A DNA stretch of 64,000 bases. It comes from JAAYDI01 sp052034005. GTDB taxonomy: Bacteria; Planctomycetota; Planctomycetia; Pirellulales; Pirellulaceae. A model generated the notes under the pieces. It saw only the letters and a program-made list of their open reading frames with translations, was not told the origin of the DNA and did no database searches. Positions 23,859 to 35,230 of this stretch are shown in pieces. Numbering within the stretch: position 1 is the stretch's first letter; each line of letters starts with the position of its first letter. Location: assembly GCA_052034005.1 (NCBI GenBank), contig JBPOJB010000003.1:62001-126000 (forward strand), in the 5' to 3' direction. Both the position numbers and the translations under genes were made by a program.

Positions 23859-24992
23859 ATGTCCAGGCTGTCGCAGCAACAGCAGGCGCGTCTTGACGAA
23901 CTCTACCGGACGGTCGAGCGCGAAGCCCGGACGTTCGTGGGGTACCCCTGCACGGCCCTGTTCGACTACTCGGAACTCTACCGCTTCCTCCAGTTCCCGA
24001 TCAACAACGTGGGCGACCCGTACGCGCCGAGCACCTACCGCGTCAACACGAAGGACATCGAGCGGGAAGTACTGACCTGGTTCGCCGAGCTGACGCACGC
24101 CGATCCCGACTCGTTCTGGGGCTACATCACCAACGGCGGCTCGGAGGGGAACCTGTACGGGCTGTATCTGGCACGCGAACTGATGCCGGACGGCATGGTG
24201 TACTATTCCGAAGACACCCACTACAGCGTGAGCAAGAACTTGCGGATGCTCAAGATGCCGAGCATCATGATCCGGTCGCTCACCAGCGGCGAGATCGATT
24301 ACGCGGACCTGCGGGAGACGATCCGGATCCACCGCGACATCCCGCCGATCATCATGGCCAACATCGGGACCACGATGAAGGAGGGCGTCGACAGCGTGCC
24401 GACGATCCGCGCCATCCTTCGCGAGCTGGCCATCCCCCGCTCGTACATCCACTGCGACGCCGCGCTGGACGGCATGATACTCCCGTTCCTCGAGGACGCC
24501 CCGCCGTGGGACTTCGCCGCCGGGATCGACAGCCTGGCCATCAGCGGCCACAAGTTCATCGGCTCGCCGATCCCCTGCGGGATTGCGCTGGCCAAGAAGG
24601 GGAACGTGGAGCTGGTGGCCCGGTCCATCGAGTATGTCGGCACGCTCGACACGACGGTCACCGGCTCCCGCAACGGCATCACGCCCATCTTCCTGTGGTA
24701 CGCCATCCAGCGGTACGGCCGGGCGGGGTTCGCCGCCGCCGCGCGCCGGTGCCTGGAGCTGGCCCAGTACGCGGTGGATCGCTTCCGGGCGCTGGGCGTG
24801 GACGCCTGGCGGAACCCGCGGGCGGTGACCGTGGTGTTCCCGCGCCCGCCGGCGGCGGTGTTGCAGCGCTGGCAGATCGCCGTCAAGGACGATTACGCGC
24901 ATATCATTTGCATGTCCCACTTCACAACCGCCTTGATCGACGAGTTGACCGGCGAGATCGCCGCGGCCCTGCAGCAGGAGGCCACTCGATGA
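23859..24992 (+). CDS. hdc: Pyridoxal-phosphate histidine decarboxylase (group II type)
   Basis: This 377-residue enzyme is close in length to Morganella-type PLP histidine decarboxylase. PLP-site features are GYITNGGSEGNLYGLYLARE (phosphate binding), DTHYSVSKN with the ring-stacking His121, HCDAALDGMILPF with Asp200, and SISGHKF-like AISGHKFIGSP with the Schiff-base Lys232. The reaction is histidine to histamine plus CO2. A related serine or other amino-acid decarboxylase in the same group cannot be excluded. GAGGAAA precedes the ATG. The stop overlaps the start of the ACT gene (ATGA). Confidence 0.85.
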   Translation: MSRLSQQQQARLDELYRTVEREARTFVGYPCTALFDYSELYRFLQFPINNVGDPYAPSTYRVNTKDIEREVLTWFAELTHADPDSFWGYITNGGSEGNLYGLYLARELMPDGMVYYSEDTHYSVSKNLRMLKMPSIMIRSLTSGEIDYADLRETIRIHRDIPPIIMANIGTTMKEGVDSVPTIRAILRELAIPRSYIHCDAALDGMILPFLEDAPPWDFAAGIDSLAISGHKFIGSPIPCGIALAKKGNVELVARSIEYVGTLDTTVTGSRNGITPIFLWYAIQRYGRAGFAAAARRCLELAQYAVDRFRALGVDAWRNPRAVTVVFPRPPAAVLQRWQIAVKDDYAHIICMSHFTTALIDELTGEIAAALQQEATR

Positions 24993-25393
24993 AACAGATT
25001 ACGATCGTGACGCCCGGGCGCGCCGGCCTGATGGCGGACATCTCGGAACAGCTGGGGAAGGCGAACATCAACATCGAGACGCTCGAGGCCTTCGTCGTCC
25101 GGGAATGGGATATCGTGCAGCTGACGGTCAGCGACTACAATCGGGCGCTGGTCGTGCTGCGCGACGCCGGGTTCGACGCGATCACGGAGGACGCCGTGGT
25201 GATCAACGTGCGGGACCAGCCGGGCGCGCTGGCGAAAGTGACGCGGCGTCTTTACGAAGGGGGCGTCCGGATCCGCAGCGTGCGGCTGCTGCACCGGCAG
25301 GCCGGCGAGGCGATGGTCGCCATCTCGATGGACCGCACCGAAGAGGGCATGCGGCTGATTGAAGACCTGTTGGTTAACCGTGCCATGGATTGA
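24989..25393 (+). CDS. Tandem ACT-domain protein
   Basis: This 134-residue protein is made of two ACT domains: residues 1-68 start MKQITIVTPGRAGLMADISEQL, and residues 69-134 include VINVRDQPGALAKVTRRLYEGG. ACT domains bind amino acids and regulate linked enzymes. Its start overlaps the histidine decarboxylase stop by four bases and its stop lies two bases before clpB. The natural inference is a histidine or other amino-acid sensor that acts on the decarboxylase. It has no DNA-binding domain. Confidence 0.85.
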   Translation: MKQITIVTPGRAGLMADISEQLGKANINIETLEAFVVREWDIVQLTVSDYNRALVVLRDAGFDAITEDAVVINVRDQPGALAKVTRRLYEGGVRIRSVRLLHRQAGEAMVAISMDRTEEGMRLIEDLLVNRAMD

Positions 25394-25395
25394 AT

Positions 25396-28032
<2,637 letters not shown>

Positions 28033-28068
28033 CACCCTGTCGCGAGCGCCCGCGAGTGGGGCGGCCCG

Positions 28069-29619
28069 TCACGCGCGGACGTCAAAGCAGTACAGGTTGT
28101 CTTCGTAGCGCAGATACAGACGGCCGCCGATCACGACCGGATGCGCCCAGCTCATCTCCTGGCCGTCCACGCGCAGCTGGCCGCGGATCTCCAGACCCTC
28201 GGGCGAGCAGGTGGCCAGCGCCGCCCGGCCGCCGTCTTCGGCAAACAGGTACAACATGCCGTCGGCATAGCAGAGCGAGCCTTTGCCCACGCCGCGCGCC
28301 CGCCATTGCTGCTGACCGGTCCGCAGGTCGAGGCAGGACCAGCCTTCGCTGTGATTGCCGTAAATGTAACCTTCGTGAATGATGTAGCCGCCGTGGTGAC
28401 ACACCATCTCGCCGGTCGTCCATGCCGGCGCGGCCGTCACCTGCTTGCCGCGCACGCTGAGCTTCAGGCAGATGCCGCCCTTGCCGTACCCGTTGGCCCA
28501 GAACACATACCCGTCGGCGTAGGCCGGTGTCGGGCAGTTGGCCGTGTTGCCGGCGCTGAACGGGTTGGCCCACAACAGGTGCCCGTCGCCGGCGTCCACC
28601 GCCACGATTCCTTCGGCAGTGCCGGCGACGATCATCTCCGCGCCCTCGTACTGGACGGCGATGCAGGAACCGTACTGCGCGCCGGCCTGGAATCCGGAAC
28701 TCGCCCACACCGGCCTGCCCGTCTTCTTGTCCAGCGCCACGATACACCGGCTGCCGCCCGGCGTGACCACGGCCAGGTTCTTGTAGATCAGCACCGATTC
28801 CGCGTACGCCCACCCGGGCACCTCGCCGCCGAACTCGCTCAGCTCGTGAGCCCATTTGCCGGCGCCGCTCGACGCGTCGAAGCAGCCCAGGCGGCCGCGG
28901 CCCGACAGCACGTACAGGTTGCCCCCGTCATAGGTGACCGACGACCGCGTGCCCGGATAGTCGCGGTCGTGGGCCGGGCCGTTCTCGGCCTGCCACTTCG
29001 GCTTGCCCTCCATATCGAGCGCGGTTATCACCTCGCTCGATCCCAGCATGCCCGTGATGTAGACCGTCCCGTCCACCACGGTCACAGACGAGTAGCCCCG
29101 GCCGATCCCGGTGGCTTTCCACAACAGGGGCGGCCCGCCTTCCGGCCACTGCTTGAGCAGCCCCGTGTCGGGCGATTTGCCGTCGCGGTGGGGGCCCAGC
29201 CAACCGGGCCAGTCGGCGGCACCGGCTGGGCCGCCCGGGCGGCGCCCGCCGGTCGACGCGCGCTCCGGCGGCGGCTCGCCGTCCGCCGCCCGGCCGCGCC
29301 CCTGCTTGCCGGCGCCTGAGCGTCCGGCACGCTCGGCCTTCTTGAGCTTGGCCAGCTCGCTGCGCACGAATTTCTGGTCCTCCTTGCTCAGCTTCTCCAT
29401 GGCAACCGCCCGCGTCGTGCCGTCGCGCCTCAGCAGATGAACCTGGCCGTCCTCGAACTTGAGCATCGCGGCCTCGAGCGTGTAGGTGCCGCCGCTGGAT
29501 GTCCAGGTGCGAAAGTCGGTCAGCGGCTCCGGCTGGTCGTCGTCGGTCTCCTGGGCCCAGCCTGCGATGGCCGCCACCACCATCGCAAGAAGGCCCGCAC
29601 TGATCATTCGTCGTCGCAT
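28069..29619 (-). CDS. Secreted SHD1 + PQQ-like beta-propeller protein
   Basis: A 516-residue protein: signal peptide (ISAGLLAMVVAAIAGWAQ), SHD1 (SLA1 homology) domain at about residues 37-88 (FRTWTSSGG to LSKEDQKFV), a Lys/Arg/Gly-rich linker, then PQQ-like propeller repeats (ADWPGWLGPHRDGKSPDTGL, then repeated VxALDxxTG-type blades such as IVALDKKTGRPVW and IVAVDAGDGHLLW). SHD1 joined to a WD/PQQ propeller is characteristic of Planctomycetes. There is no evidence for bound PQQ or an enzymatic centre. GGAGGGAAC precedes the ATG. Confidence 0.85.
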   Translation of the reverse strand: MRRRMISAGLLAMVVAAIAGWAQETDDDQPEPLTDFRTWTSSGGTYTLEAAMLKFEDGQVHLLRRDGTTRAVAMEKLSKEDQKFVRSELAKLKKAERAGRSGAGKQGRGRAADGEPPPERASTGGRRPGGPAGAADWPGWLGPHRDGKSPDTGLLKQWPEGGPPLLWKATGIGRGYSSVTVVDGTVYITGMLGSSEVITALDMEGKPKWQAENGPAHDRDYPGTRSSVTYDGGNLYVLSGRGRLGCFDASSGAGKWAHELSEFGGEVPGWAYAESVLIYKNLAVVTPGGSRCIVALDKKTGRPVWASSGFQAGAQYGSCIAVQYEGAEMIVAGTAEGIVAVDAGDGHLLWANPFSAGNTANCPTPAYADGYVFWANGYGKGGICLKLSVRGKQVTAAPAWTTGEMVCHHGGYIIHEGYIYGNHSEGWSCLDLRTGQQQWRARGVGKGSLCYADGMLYLFAEDGGRAALATCSPEGLEIRGQLRVDGQEMSWAHPVVIGGRLYLRYEDNLYCFDVRA

Positions 29620-29670
29620 GGAACGTTCCCTCCAAGGCCCGCCTTATCGTACACACAAACGCCCCGCCGC

Positions 29671-30660
29671 TCAAACGACCGCCGGCAGATCGGCCAGGTC
29701 AAAGTTCCCGCCCGACAGGATGACGCCCACCCGGTGACCGCCCAGGTCGACGCCGTTCTCGCTCAGCGCCGCCAGCGGCACGGCGCCCGACGGCTCCACA
29801 ATCATCTGCGTGAGCTCGTGCAGTGCGCGCACCATGCGCACGATCTCCGCGTCGCCGGTCAGCAGGACCTGGTCCACCAGCGCCCGCAGGATGGCGAAGT
29901 TCCGGGCGCCGAGGCTCGTCAGCAGTCCGTCGGCGATCGTGCGGGGCTCGACCGACGGCGTCCAGTGGCCTGTTTTCCAGCTGCGGTACGCGTCGTCGGC
30001 CCCGCGCGGCTCCGCCGCCCACACCCGGATCTCCGGCCGGAGGGCCTTGGCGCAGATGGCCGTGCCGCTCAGCAGACCGCCGCCGCCCACCGGCGTGACT
30101 ATCAGGGTCAAGTCCGGCGCGTCCTCCAGCAGCTCCAGGGCGGCGGTTCCCTGCCCGGCGATGATCCGGTCGTCGTCATAGGGGTGCACCAGCGTCGCGC
30201 CGGTCTCCGCCGCGACCTGCCCGGCCGTCCGTTCGCGATCAGCCAGCGACGGCGCACAGAACGTGATCCGGCCGCCGAATTGCCGCACCATCTGGATCTT
30301 CCGGGGCCGCGCCGTGGAGGGCATGACGATGTACGCCGGAATGCCGCGCCGCGCCGCCGCACGCGACAGCGCGGCGGCATGGTTGCCCGACGAGTGCGTC
30401 ACAACGCCGCGCCGCGCTTCGTCGTCGGACATCGAGAACACGGCGTTGCAGGCCCCACGCGACTTGAACGCGCCGGCCTCCTGGAGGTTCTCGCACTTCA
30501 AGTACAACTCGGCGCCGAATCGCGCATCCAACGCCGGTACGCGCAACGTCGGCGTGCGCTGAATATGACTCGCGATCCGCTGCTGAGCGGCGCGGATGTC
30601 TGCGATCCCGACCATGGCTGCGAGCACGTCGTGGGCCAGTGACGAAATACGAATGTGCAT
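29671..30660 (-). CDS. Threonine dehydratase/serine racemase-like PLP enzyme
   Basis: A 329-residue fold-type II PLP enzyme. The Schiff-base Lys lies in EAGAFKSRGACNAV, SSGNHAAALS binds the substrate carboxylate, VGGGGLLSG holds the phosphate, and a terminal SGGNFDL is present. There is no C-terminal ACT regulatory domain, so it resembles catabolic threonine dehydratase or serine racemase rather than biosynthetic IlvA. The start could also be the Met 15 codons in (30615), just before VGIADIRAAQQRI. It is followed after 51 bp by the PQQ-propeller gene on the same strand. Confidence 0.87.
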   Translation of the reverse strand: MHIRISSLAHDVLAAMVGIADIRAAQQRIASHIQRTPTLRVPALDARFGAELYLKCENLQEAGAFKSRGACNAVFSMSDDEARRGVVTHSSGNHAAALSRAAARRGIPAYIVMPSTARPRKIQMVRQFGGRITFCAPSLADRERTAGQVAAETGATLVHPYDDDRIIAGQGTAALELLEDAPDLTLIVTPVGGGGLLSGTAICAKALRPEIRVWAAEPRGADDAYRSWKTGHWTPSVEPRTIADGLLTSLGARNFAILRALVDQVLLTGDAEIVRMVRALHELTQMIVEPSGAVPLAALSENGVDLGGHRVGVILSGGNFDLADLPAVV

Positions 30661-30813
30661 CCAGTATCTGGCATCCGCACCGAGCCTGTCCAGCGGCAGC
30701 GGCGGCTACAATCCACCGCGATCCCCGATTGCTGCCCGCCCGGCCGCACGGTAGAACCACGGGACGTGATAGCCTGGAAGCCTATCCCGCGGCTTGCATG
30801 AGGGCTGACGATC

Positions 30814-31425
30814 ATGGAATCCCAGGACAGCGCGGCGGCGCCCGGCCCGTTGGCGGTGACCGAAGCGCAACAGGAGTGGCTGCACCGCACCGCGTGCCGC
30901 CTGCTCGCCGCGGCCGCCGACGGTCGGCCGGCGATGCTCGATCCGCAGGAACTCGGCCCGCTGGGCAGCGCACCGGTCGTCGGCGTGTTTGTCACGTTGC
31001 GCAAAGGCGGCGTGCTGCGCGGCTGCATCGGCAACTTCGCCGTGTCGACCCCGCTGGGCGGCGCGTTGGAGCGTGCGGCAACCGGCGCCGCCTGCCACGA
31101 CCCGCGCTTTCCTCCAGTGCGTCCCGACGAGCTGGCGGAGCTGACCGTCGACGTGTCGCTCCTGCACACGCGCCAGCTGCTGGCGGAATCCGCCGAGGCG
31201 CGGCTGGCGAGTATTACGGTCGGCCAGCACGGGCTGGATATCCAGCACCAGGGCCGCACCGGGCTGCTGCTGCCCAGCGTGGCCGTCGATCAGGGCTGGG
31301 ACGCCTTCACGTTCCTGTGCGAGGTCTGCCGGAAGGCGGGGCTGCCGGTCGACACCTGGAAGAACCCCCGCGCGGTCCTCTATCGCTTCTCGGCCACACG
31401 CTGGAGCGGTCCGTTTCGAGCATGA
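30814..31425 (+). CDS. AMMECR1-domain protein (AmmeMemoRadiSam protein A)
   Basis: A 203-residue AMMECR1 protein. The family motif is exact: GVFVTLRKGGVLRGCIGNF, followed by an HDPRFPPVRPDEL segment, LTVDVSLL and a C-terminal FLCEVCRKAGLP block. In many genomes it sits with Memo and a radical SAM enzyme; neither is adjacent here. The function is unknown, though the conserved LRGCIG loop suggests a nucleic-acid or modification role. It is convergent with the cysteine synthase gene. Confidence 0.88.
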   Translation: MESQDSAAAPGPLAVTEAQQEWLHRTACRLLAAAADGRPAMLDPQELGPLGSAPVVGVFVTLRKGGVLRGCIGNFAVSTPLGGALERAATGAACHDPRFPPVRPDELAELTVDVSLLHTRQLLAESAEARLASITVGQHGLDIQHQGRTGLLLPSVAVDQGWDAFTFLCEVCRKAGLPVDTWKNPRAVLYRFSATRWSGPFRA

Positions 31426-31439
31426 CGGGCCCGGCCGCC

Positions 31440-32360
31440 TCACGCCACCCGCGACTGCGCGCACGGCGCCGGCTGGGCGAAGACACCGGTGCTCAGGTAG
31501 CGATCGCCGCGATCGGGCAGCAGGACGACGATCGTGCCGCTGGCCACCCGTCGGGCCACCTGCAACGCGCCGGCGACCGCGGCGCCGCTGGAGAGGCCGA
31601 CGAACAGACCCTCGCGCCGGGCCAGAACGCGTGTCATCTGGAACGCGTCCTGGTCCCCTACCGTGACCTTCTCGTCCAGCTGGGATGCGTCGTAGATGGG
31701 CGGGCGGATCGCTTCGCGCATGTTCTTGAGCCCCTGGATCGCGTGCCCGACCGGCGGCTCCACCCCGACCACGCGCACACGCGGCAACTGCTCCCTGAGG
31801 TAGCGGCCGATACCCATGAGCGTGCCGCTGGTGCCCATGCCGGCCACGAACAGGTCGATGTCGCCCCGCGCCTGGCGGACGATTTCGGGACCCGTGGATT
31901 CGTAATGCGCCAGCACGTTGTGGGGATTCGAGTATTGGTCGGGCCAGTAGAAGCGGTCGGGGTGGTGTGCGGCCAGCTCACGGGCGCGGCGGATCGCGCC
32001 ATCCGTCCCGTCCTGCGGGTTGGTCAGAACGACTTCGGCCCCGAGCGCTTCCAGCACGGCACGCCGCTCGCGACTGACTCCGGCCGACATGCACAGCACG
32101 ACCCGGTAGCCTTTGGCCGCACCGATCATGGCCAAGGCAATCCCGGTGTTGCCCGAGGTGGCCTCCAGAATGGTCTTCTCCCGCGTCAGCTCGCCGCTGG
32201 CCTCGGCGGCTTCCAGCATCCGCAGCGCGGGGCGGTCCTTGACCGATCCGCCGGGATTGTTGCCCTCGAGCTTCGCCAGGACGCGCACGGCCGGCGGCGT
32301 GCCCACGAGGTTCTCGAGCTCCACCAGCGGCGTGTTGCCGATCGCGTCGAGTACGCCCAT
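31440..32360 (-). CDS. cysM: Cysteine synthase (CysM/O-acetylserine sulfhydrylase type)
   Basis: This 306-residue fold-type II PLP enzyme starts MGVLDAIGNTPLVELENL. Family blocks are NNPGGSVKDRPALRM with the Schiff-base Lys, TSGNTGIALAM for the substrate loop, GMGTSGTLMGIGRYL for the phosphate, and GLSSGAAVAGAL. NPGGSVKDR fits the CysM class somewhat better than CysK. GAGGAAC lies before the ATG at 32358-32360; an upstream extension to 32444 has no support. It makes cysteine from O-acetylserine and a sulfur donor. Confidence 0.9.
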   Translation of the reverse strand: MGVLDAIGNTPLVELENLVGTPPAVRVLAKLEGNNPGGSVKDRPALRMLEAAEASGELTREKTILEATSGNTGIALAMIGAAKGYRVVLCMSAGVSRERRAVLEALGAEVVLTNPQDGTDGAIRRARELAAHHPDRFYWPDQYSNPHNVLAHYESTGPEIVRQARGDIDLFVAGMGTSGTLMGIGRYLREQLPRVRVVGVEPPVGHAIQGLKNMREAIRPPIYDASQLDEKVTVGDQDAFQMTRVLARREGLFVGLSSGAAVAGALQVARRVASGTIVVLLPDRGDRYLSTGVFAQPAPCAQSRVA

Positions 32361-32497
32361 CGCTTGTTCCTCGATCAGGACCCTGCGGTGTTCATCGGCC
32401 GCATTGTGCGGGTCTCTGAATCTGGACAGGGCGAGAGCGTCCAACTCGCGCCGATGGCGTCAAGCTGGCAAACCTGGGCAGACCATGCCGGCGCGCG

Positions 32498-34006
32498 TCA
32501 GTTCTGGTAGGGCACGGTGCCGGTCGCGTCGACCGTGTAGCCCCACTGCTCGATGTACTGGCCGCCCGGCAGGAACCGGTCGCCCCGGTCCGCCAACTTG
32601 CGTTCGAGCAGCGCGTCCAGCTCGGCGCGGACCTGATGCGCCGCGGGCTGGTTCACGAGGTTCGTAAGCTGGTAGGGGTCCGCCAGGTTGTCGAACAGCA
32701 GCCAGGGCCCGTCCAACGATCGCACGTAGGTGTACTGGCGCGTGCGGAGCCCGCGGTATTCGCGCCCGCCCCGAGCGCGCGTCCACTCCCCGAACGGCCA
32801 GGCGCACAACAGCAGCGCGGCGCCGTCCGATGGGTCGGCCGCCCCTTGCATGTAGCGGCTGAAGTCCAGCCCCTCCACGCACGCGGGCACCGCAACGCGA
32901 GCCAGCCCCAGGAGCGTCGGGAGCAGATCCTCCGCGTTGATCAACGCGTCGAGCGACTTGCCGTGCTCGCCGAGCAGACGCGGGTAGCGCACCAGCAGCG
33001 GCACTCGAATCACTTCGTCCCACGGCTGCTGCTTGCGGATCTGGCCTTGTGAATGCAACAGGTCGCCATGGTCGGATGTGAATACGAACAGCGTGTCCTG
33101 TTCGATTCCCAGTTCGCGCAGCGCCTCCCACAGCTGCCCCACGCACGCGTCCAGCGCCGAGCAGTGTGCGTAGTATCCCGCCAGCTCCACCCGAGCCTGC
33201 TCCGCGTGGGACGCGGGTACGTTGGGTCGGAGCTGGATCGCGGCCGGCTGATACAACGCCCGGAACGATTCGGGCGCCGTCTCGTACGGATTGTGCGGCG
33301 GACCCCAGGAAAGCACCAGCAGGAACGGCTTGTCGCGGGTGGCGGCTTGACGCAGATAGGCGATGGCGTCCTGAGTCTGAGCGATCGCGTCGTACCCGTC
33401 CCACAGCCGGCGCGTCGGGTCGTCGCCGGCGTAGTACGCCGAATGCTGGTAGTTGTGCGTGCACTCGAGCGCCTTGAAATACTCGAACCCCTGGCGGCGT
33501 TCGGGCGGGATGTAGTTGGAACGGCCGTGCCCGTCGAGATGCCACTTGCCAATATAGGCCGTCGCATATCCCGCGCCGCCGAGGATCTCCGCGATCGTCA
33601 GCTCCTCGTCCGGCAACTGGACGTCGTTGACAAACACGCCGTGTGAGAGCGGGCGACGGCCCGTCAACAGGGTAGCTCGGTACGGGCTGCAGACCGGACA
33701 GCCGGACACGGCATGCGTGAAGTTGAGCGCCTGGCTGGCCAGCCGATCGAGATGCGGAGTCCGGACGTTGGGGTCGCCCGCATAGCCCGTCGCGTCCGCC
33801 CGCCACTGGTCCGCAAACACGAACACGATGTTCGGGTGGCGCGGCTCGGCCGACTGCTGTGCGCCCATGCCGTGCGCCGGCGCAAGCATCGTCGATAACA
33901 GGATGGCCATCCGCAGCGCTGGACCGAACGGATGCCGCTCAGCGCGTGCTGGTGGGAATCGAAGGGGCGAATGAACCGCGTGAACCGTTGCGTCCGCATG
34001 GGGCAT
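32498..34006 (-). CDS. Secreted Cys-type sulfatase
   Basis: A 502-residue alkaline-phosphatase-fold sulfatase. The FGly precursor motif is CSPYRATLLTG with Cys106 and Arg110. Metal ligands are FVFADQWRAD near the N-terminus and SDHGDLLHSQG further on. Lys in GKWHLDGHGR completes the active site. A signal region (MAILLSTMLAPAHGMGA, about 33-49) is preceded by an unusually long n-region, so the start may be internal. GGAGGA precedes the ATG at 34006. It needs a formylglycine-generating enzyme or anSME, not seen here. Substrates are sulfated glycans; planctomycetes often have many such genes. Confidence 0.9.
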   Translation of the reverse strand: MPHADATVHAVHSPLRFPPARAERHPFGPALRMAILLSTMLAPAHGMGAQQSAEPRHPNIVFVFADQWRADATGYAGDPNVRTPHLDRLASQALNFTHAVSGCPVCSPYRATLLTGRRPLSHGVFVNDVQLPDEELTIAEILGGAGYATAYIGKWHLDGHGRSNYIPPERRQGFEYFKALECTHNYQHSAYYAGDDPTRRLWDGYDAIAQTQDAIAYLRQAATRDKPFLLVLSWGPPHNPYETAPESFRALYQPAAIQLRPNVPASHAEQARVELAGYYAHCSALDACVGQLWEALRELGIEQDTLFVFTSDHGDLLHSQGQIRKQQPWDEVIRVPLLVRYPRLLGEHGKSLDALINAEDLLPTLLGLARVAVPACVEGLDFSRYMQGAADPSDGAALLLCAWPFGEWTRARGGREYRGLRTRQYTYVRSLDGPWLLFDNLADPYQLTNLVNQPAAHQVRAELDALLERKLADRGDRFLPGGQYIEQWGYTVDATGTVPYQN

Positions 34007-34347
34007 GATCTGTGTCCTCCGGCCGTTGAATGCTTTGGGAGGGGCAAGGGCGGTGGCATCCCGGAAGCACGGGTGTGCGCCCCGACCCGCGTCACGCCGG
34101 GGTGCTCCACAGTGCTTCTTCTTCCGCAGTCCGGACTGGGAAACCTGAAGCCTGAAACCTGAAGCCCTGTATTCGTGAATCATACGCCCTCCGGGCGCAC
34201 ACCGCAGCCCCTGCGCCCCAGCGCAGGCGGCTCCTGCAAGACCGCGGACAACGGTGCATGCGACCTCTTTTCCGGCCAGGCAGGCGGGCCGGCGGGAGGG
34301 AGTTGCCTTCGCTCGGGTGTGTGCTAGAATAGCCGACGGCTTGTGGT
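34007..34347. other. Intergenic region between the sulfatase start and tRNA-Gly
   Basis: No gene is supported here. Around 34130-34165 there is a short internal repeat (AACCTGAAGCCTGAAACCTGAAGCC) of unknown meaning. The right end holds the tRNA promoter annotated separately. Confidence 0.5.
34303..34330 (+). promoter_or_regulatory. Sigma-70-type promoter of tRNA-Gly
   Basis: TTGCCT (34303-34308) and TAGAAT (34325-34330) are separated by 16 bases. Transcription would start near 34337, about 11 bases before the mature tRNA. Confidence 0.7.
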
Positions 34348-34418
34348 GCGGGTGTAGTTCAATGGTAGAACACAAGCTTCCCAAGCTTGACACGAGGGTT
34401 CGATTCCCTTCACCCGCT
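34348..34418 (+). tRNA. tRNA-Gly (anticodon CCC)
   Basis: A 71-base cloverleaf folds cleanly. The acceptor stem is GCGGGTG/CACCCGC, the D-stem GTTC/GAAC, the anticodon stem CAAGC/GCTTG with loop TTCCCAA (anticodon CCC, reading GGG), and the T-stem GAGGG/CCCTT with loop TTCGATT. The discriminator base is T. No CCA is encoded. It borders the repeat/RHS island on its right, but no second copy of its 3' end was found, so it is not shown to be an integration site. Confidence 0.95.
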
Positions 34419-34841
34419 CTCCAATCGCATTGCGGCAGCCTCGCGGTTGCCGCCTCTTGAAAGACACGCGGTTTGGACTCGACAGCCGAGGCCGGCCGGT
34501 GCTCAGCGCGACCGAGGATGGGAACTACGGCACCATCGTGCCGGCAGCCGCGTCGCCAATCTGTTTAGCCGCAGGGCCAGAGTCCGCCGCCAGGCGGACG
34601 GCGTGAGCGCGCGCTGGACGCCGGCGGCTGGCGCCTGAGCCGGTGCTGAAGAACGGTGGCGTCTGGTGTGCAGGGGCCGCATGGCTGGCCGGGGGAGGTG
34701 TGCAGGGTGCGAGTCGGATGCAGGGTGCGTGCAATTAGCTGACGGGGGTGCGCTGCGAACTGCCTCCCTCACAGCGCGCGGCCCGTTGGGCCTGCGGTTA
34801 AACACGCAGGCTGGCGTGTCGCGCCATTCTTCCTGCGCCCC
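34419..34841. other. Non-coding stretch between tRNA-Gly and the first long repeat
   Basis: About 420 bases without a supported gene. Open frames here have no ribosome-binding sites and no recognisable domains. This is the left part of the accessory island. Confidence 0.5.
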
Positions 34842-35180
34842 GTAATCAGACACTCTGATTCGTCTCTCTCTGACTCGGCTCCCCGGATTTAGCTCGGGCC
34901 CACCATGGTGGCTTTGCCGAAGGCCGGATTCACCGCCGCCAGAAGACAGAGTGTCTGCAACCTGCCTGCTGTGCTCAATTTGCAACTCCGGCGCGCTCTC
35001 AGGCGCCACCCCCCCCCTGACCCCCCCTTTGCAAGGGGGGTGAGTTATGCAACCCTCTTCGCCGTGCCAGTTGCAGCTTCCCCCCTTGTAAAAGGGGGGA
35101 TTGAGGGGGGTGAAACCATGAGCAGGATTTACAACCGAGTCAGTCACAAGCTCAGAAGCAGACACTTTGGTTTCGGCTCT
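34842..35180. repeat. Long dispersed repeat, copy 1
   Basis: This 339-base segment begins GTAATCAGACACTCTGATTCG, which contains a perfect AATCAGA-CAC-TCTGATT palindrome, and ends CAGACACTTTGGTTTCGG. Inside are a C-run/G-run hairpin unit (CCCCCCC...GCAAGGGGGG) and TTCGCCGTGCCA. It is similar along its whole length to copy 2 at 37128-37583 but has only one copy of the inner unit that is tripled there. On the minus strand it reads as a degenerate NPPFYKGG peptide, a familiar sign of C/G-run repeats and not of a gene. Confidence 0.85.
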
Positions 35181-35230
35181 GGTTTCGGCGGGGCCGCTGG
35201 TTAACTCAGCTCACAGCGGACACTGCTCGC

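Noticed and set aside
34348..34418. tRNA-Gly as the attachment site of an integrated element
   Set aside because: No duplicate of the tRNA 3' end was found downstream and no integrase gene lies in the window.
34503..35165. A minus-strand frame with NPPFYKGG-like peptide
   Set aside because: It reads through the C-run/G-run repeat; such peptides are well-known repeat artefacts.
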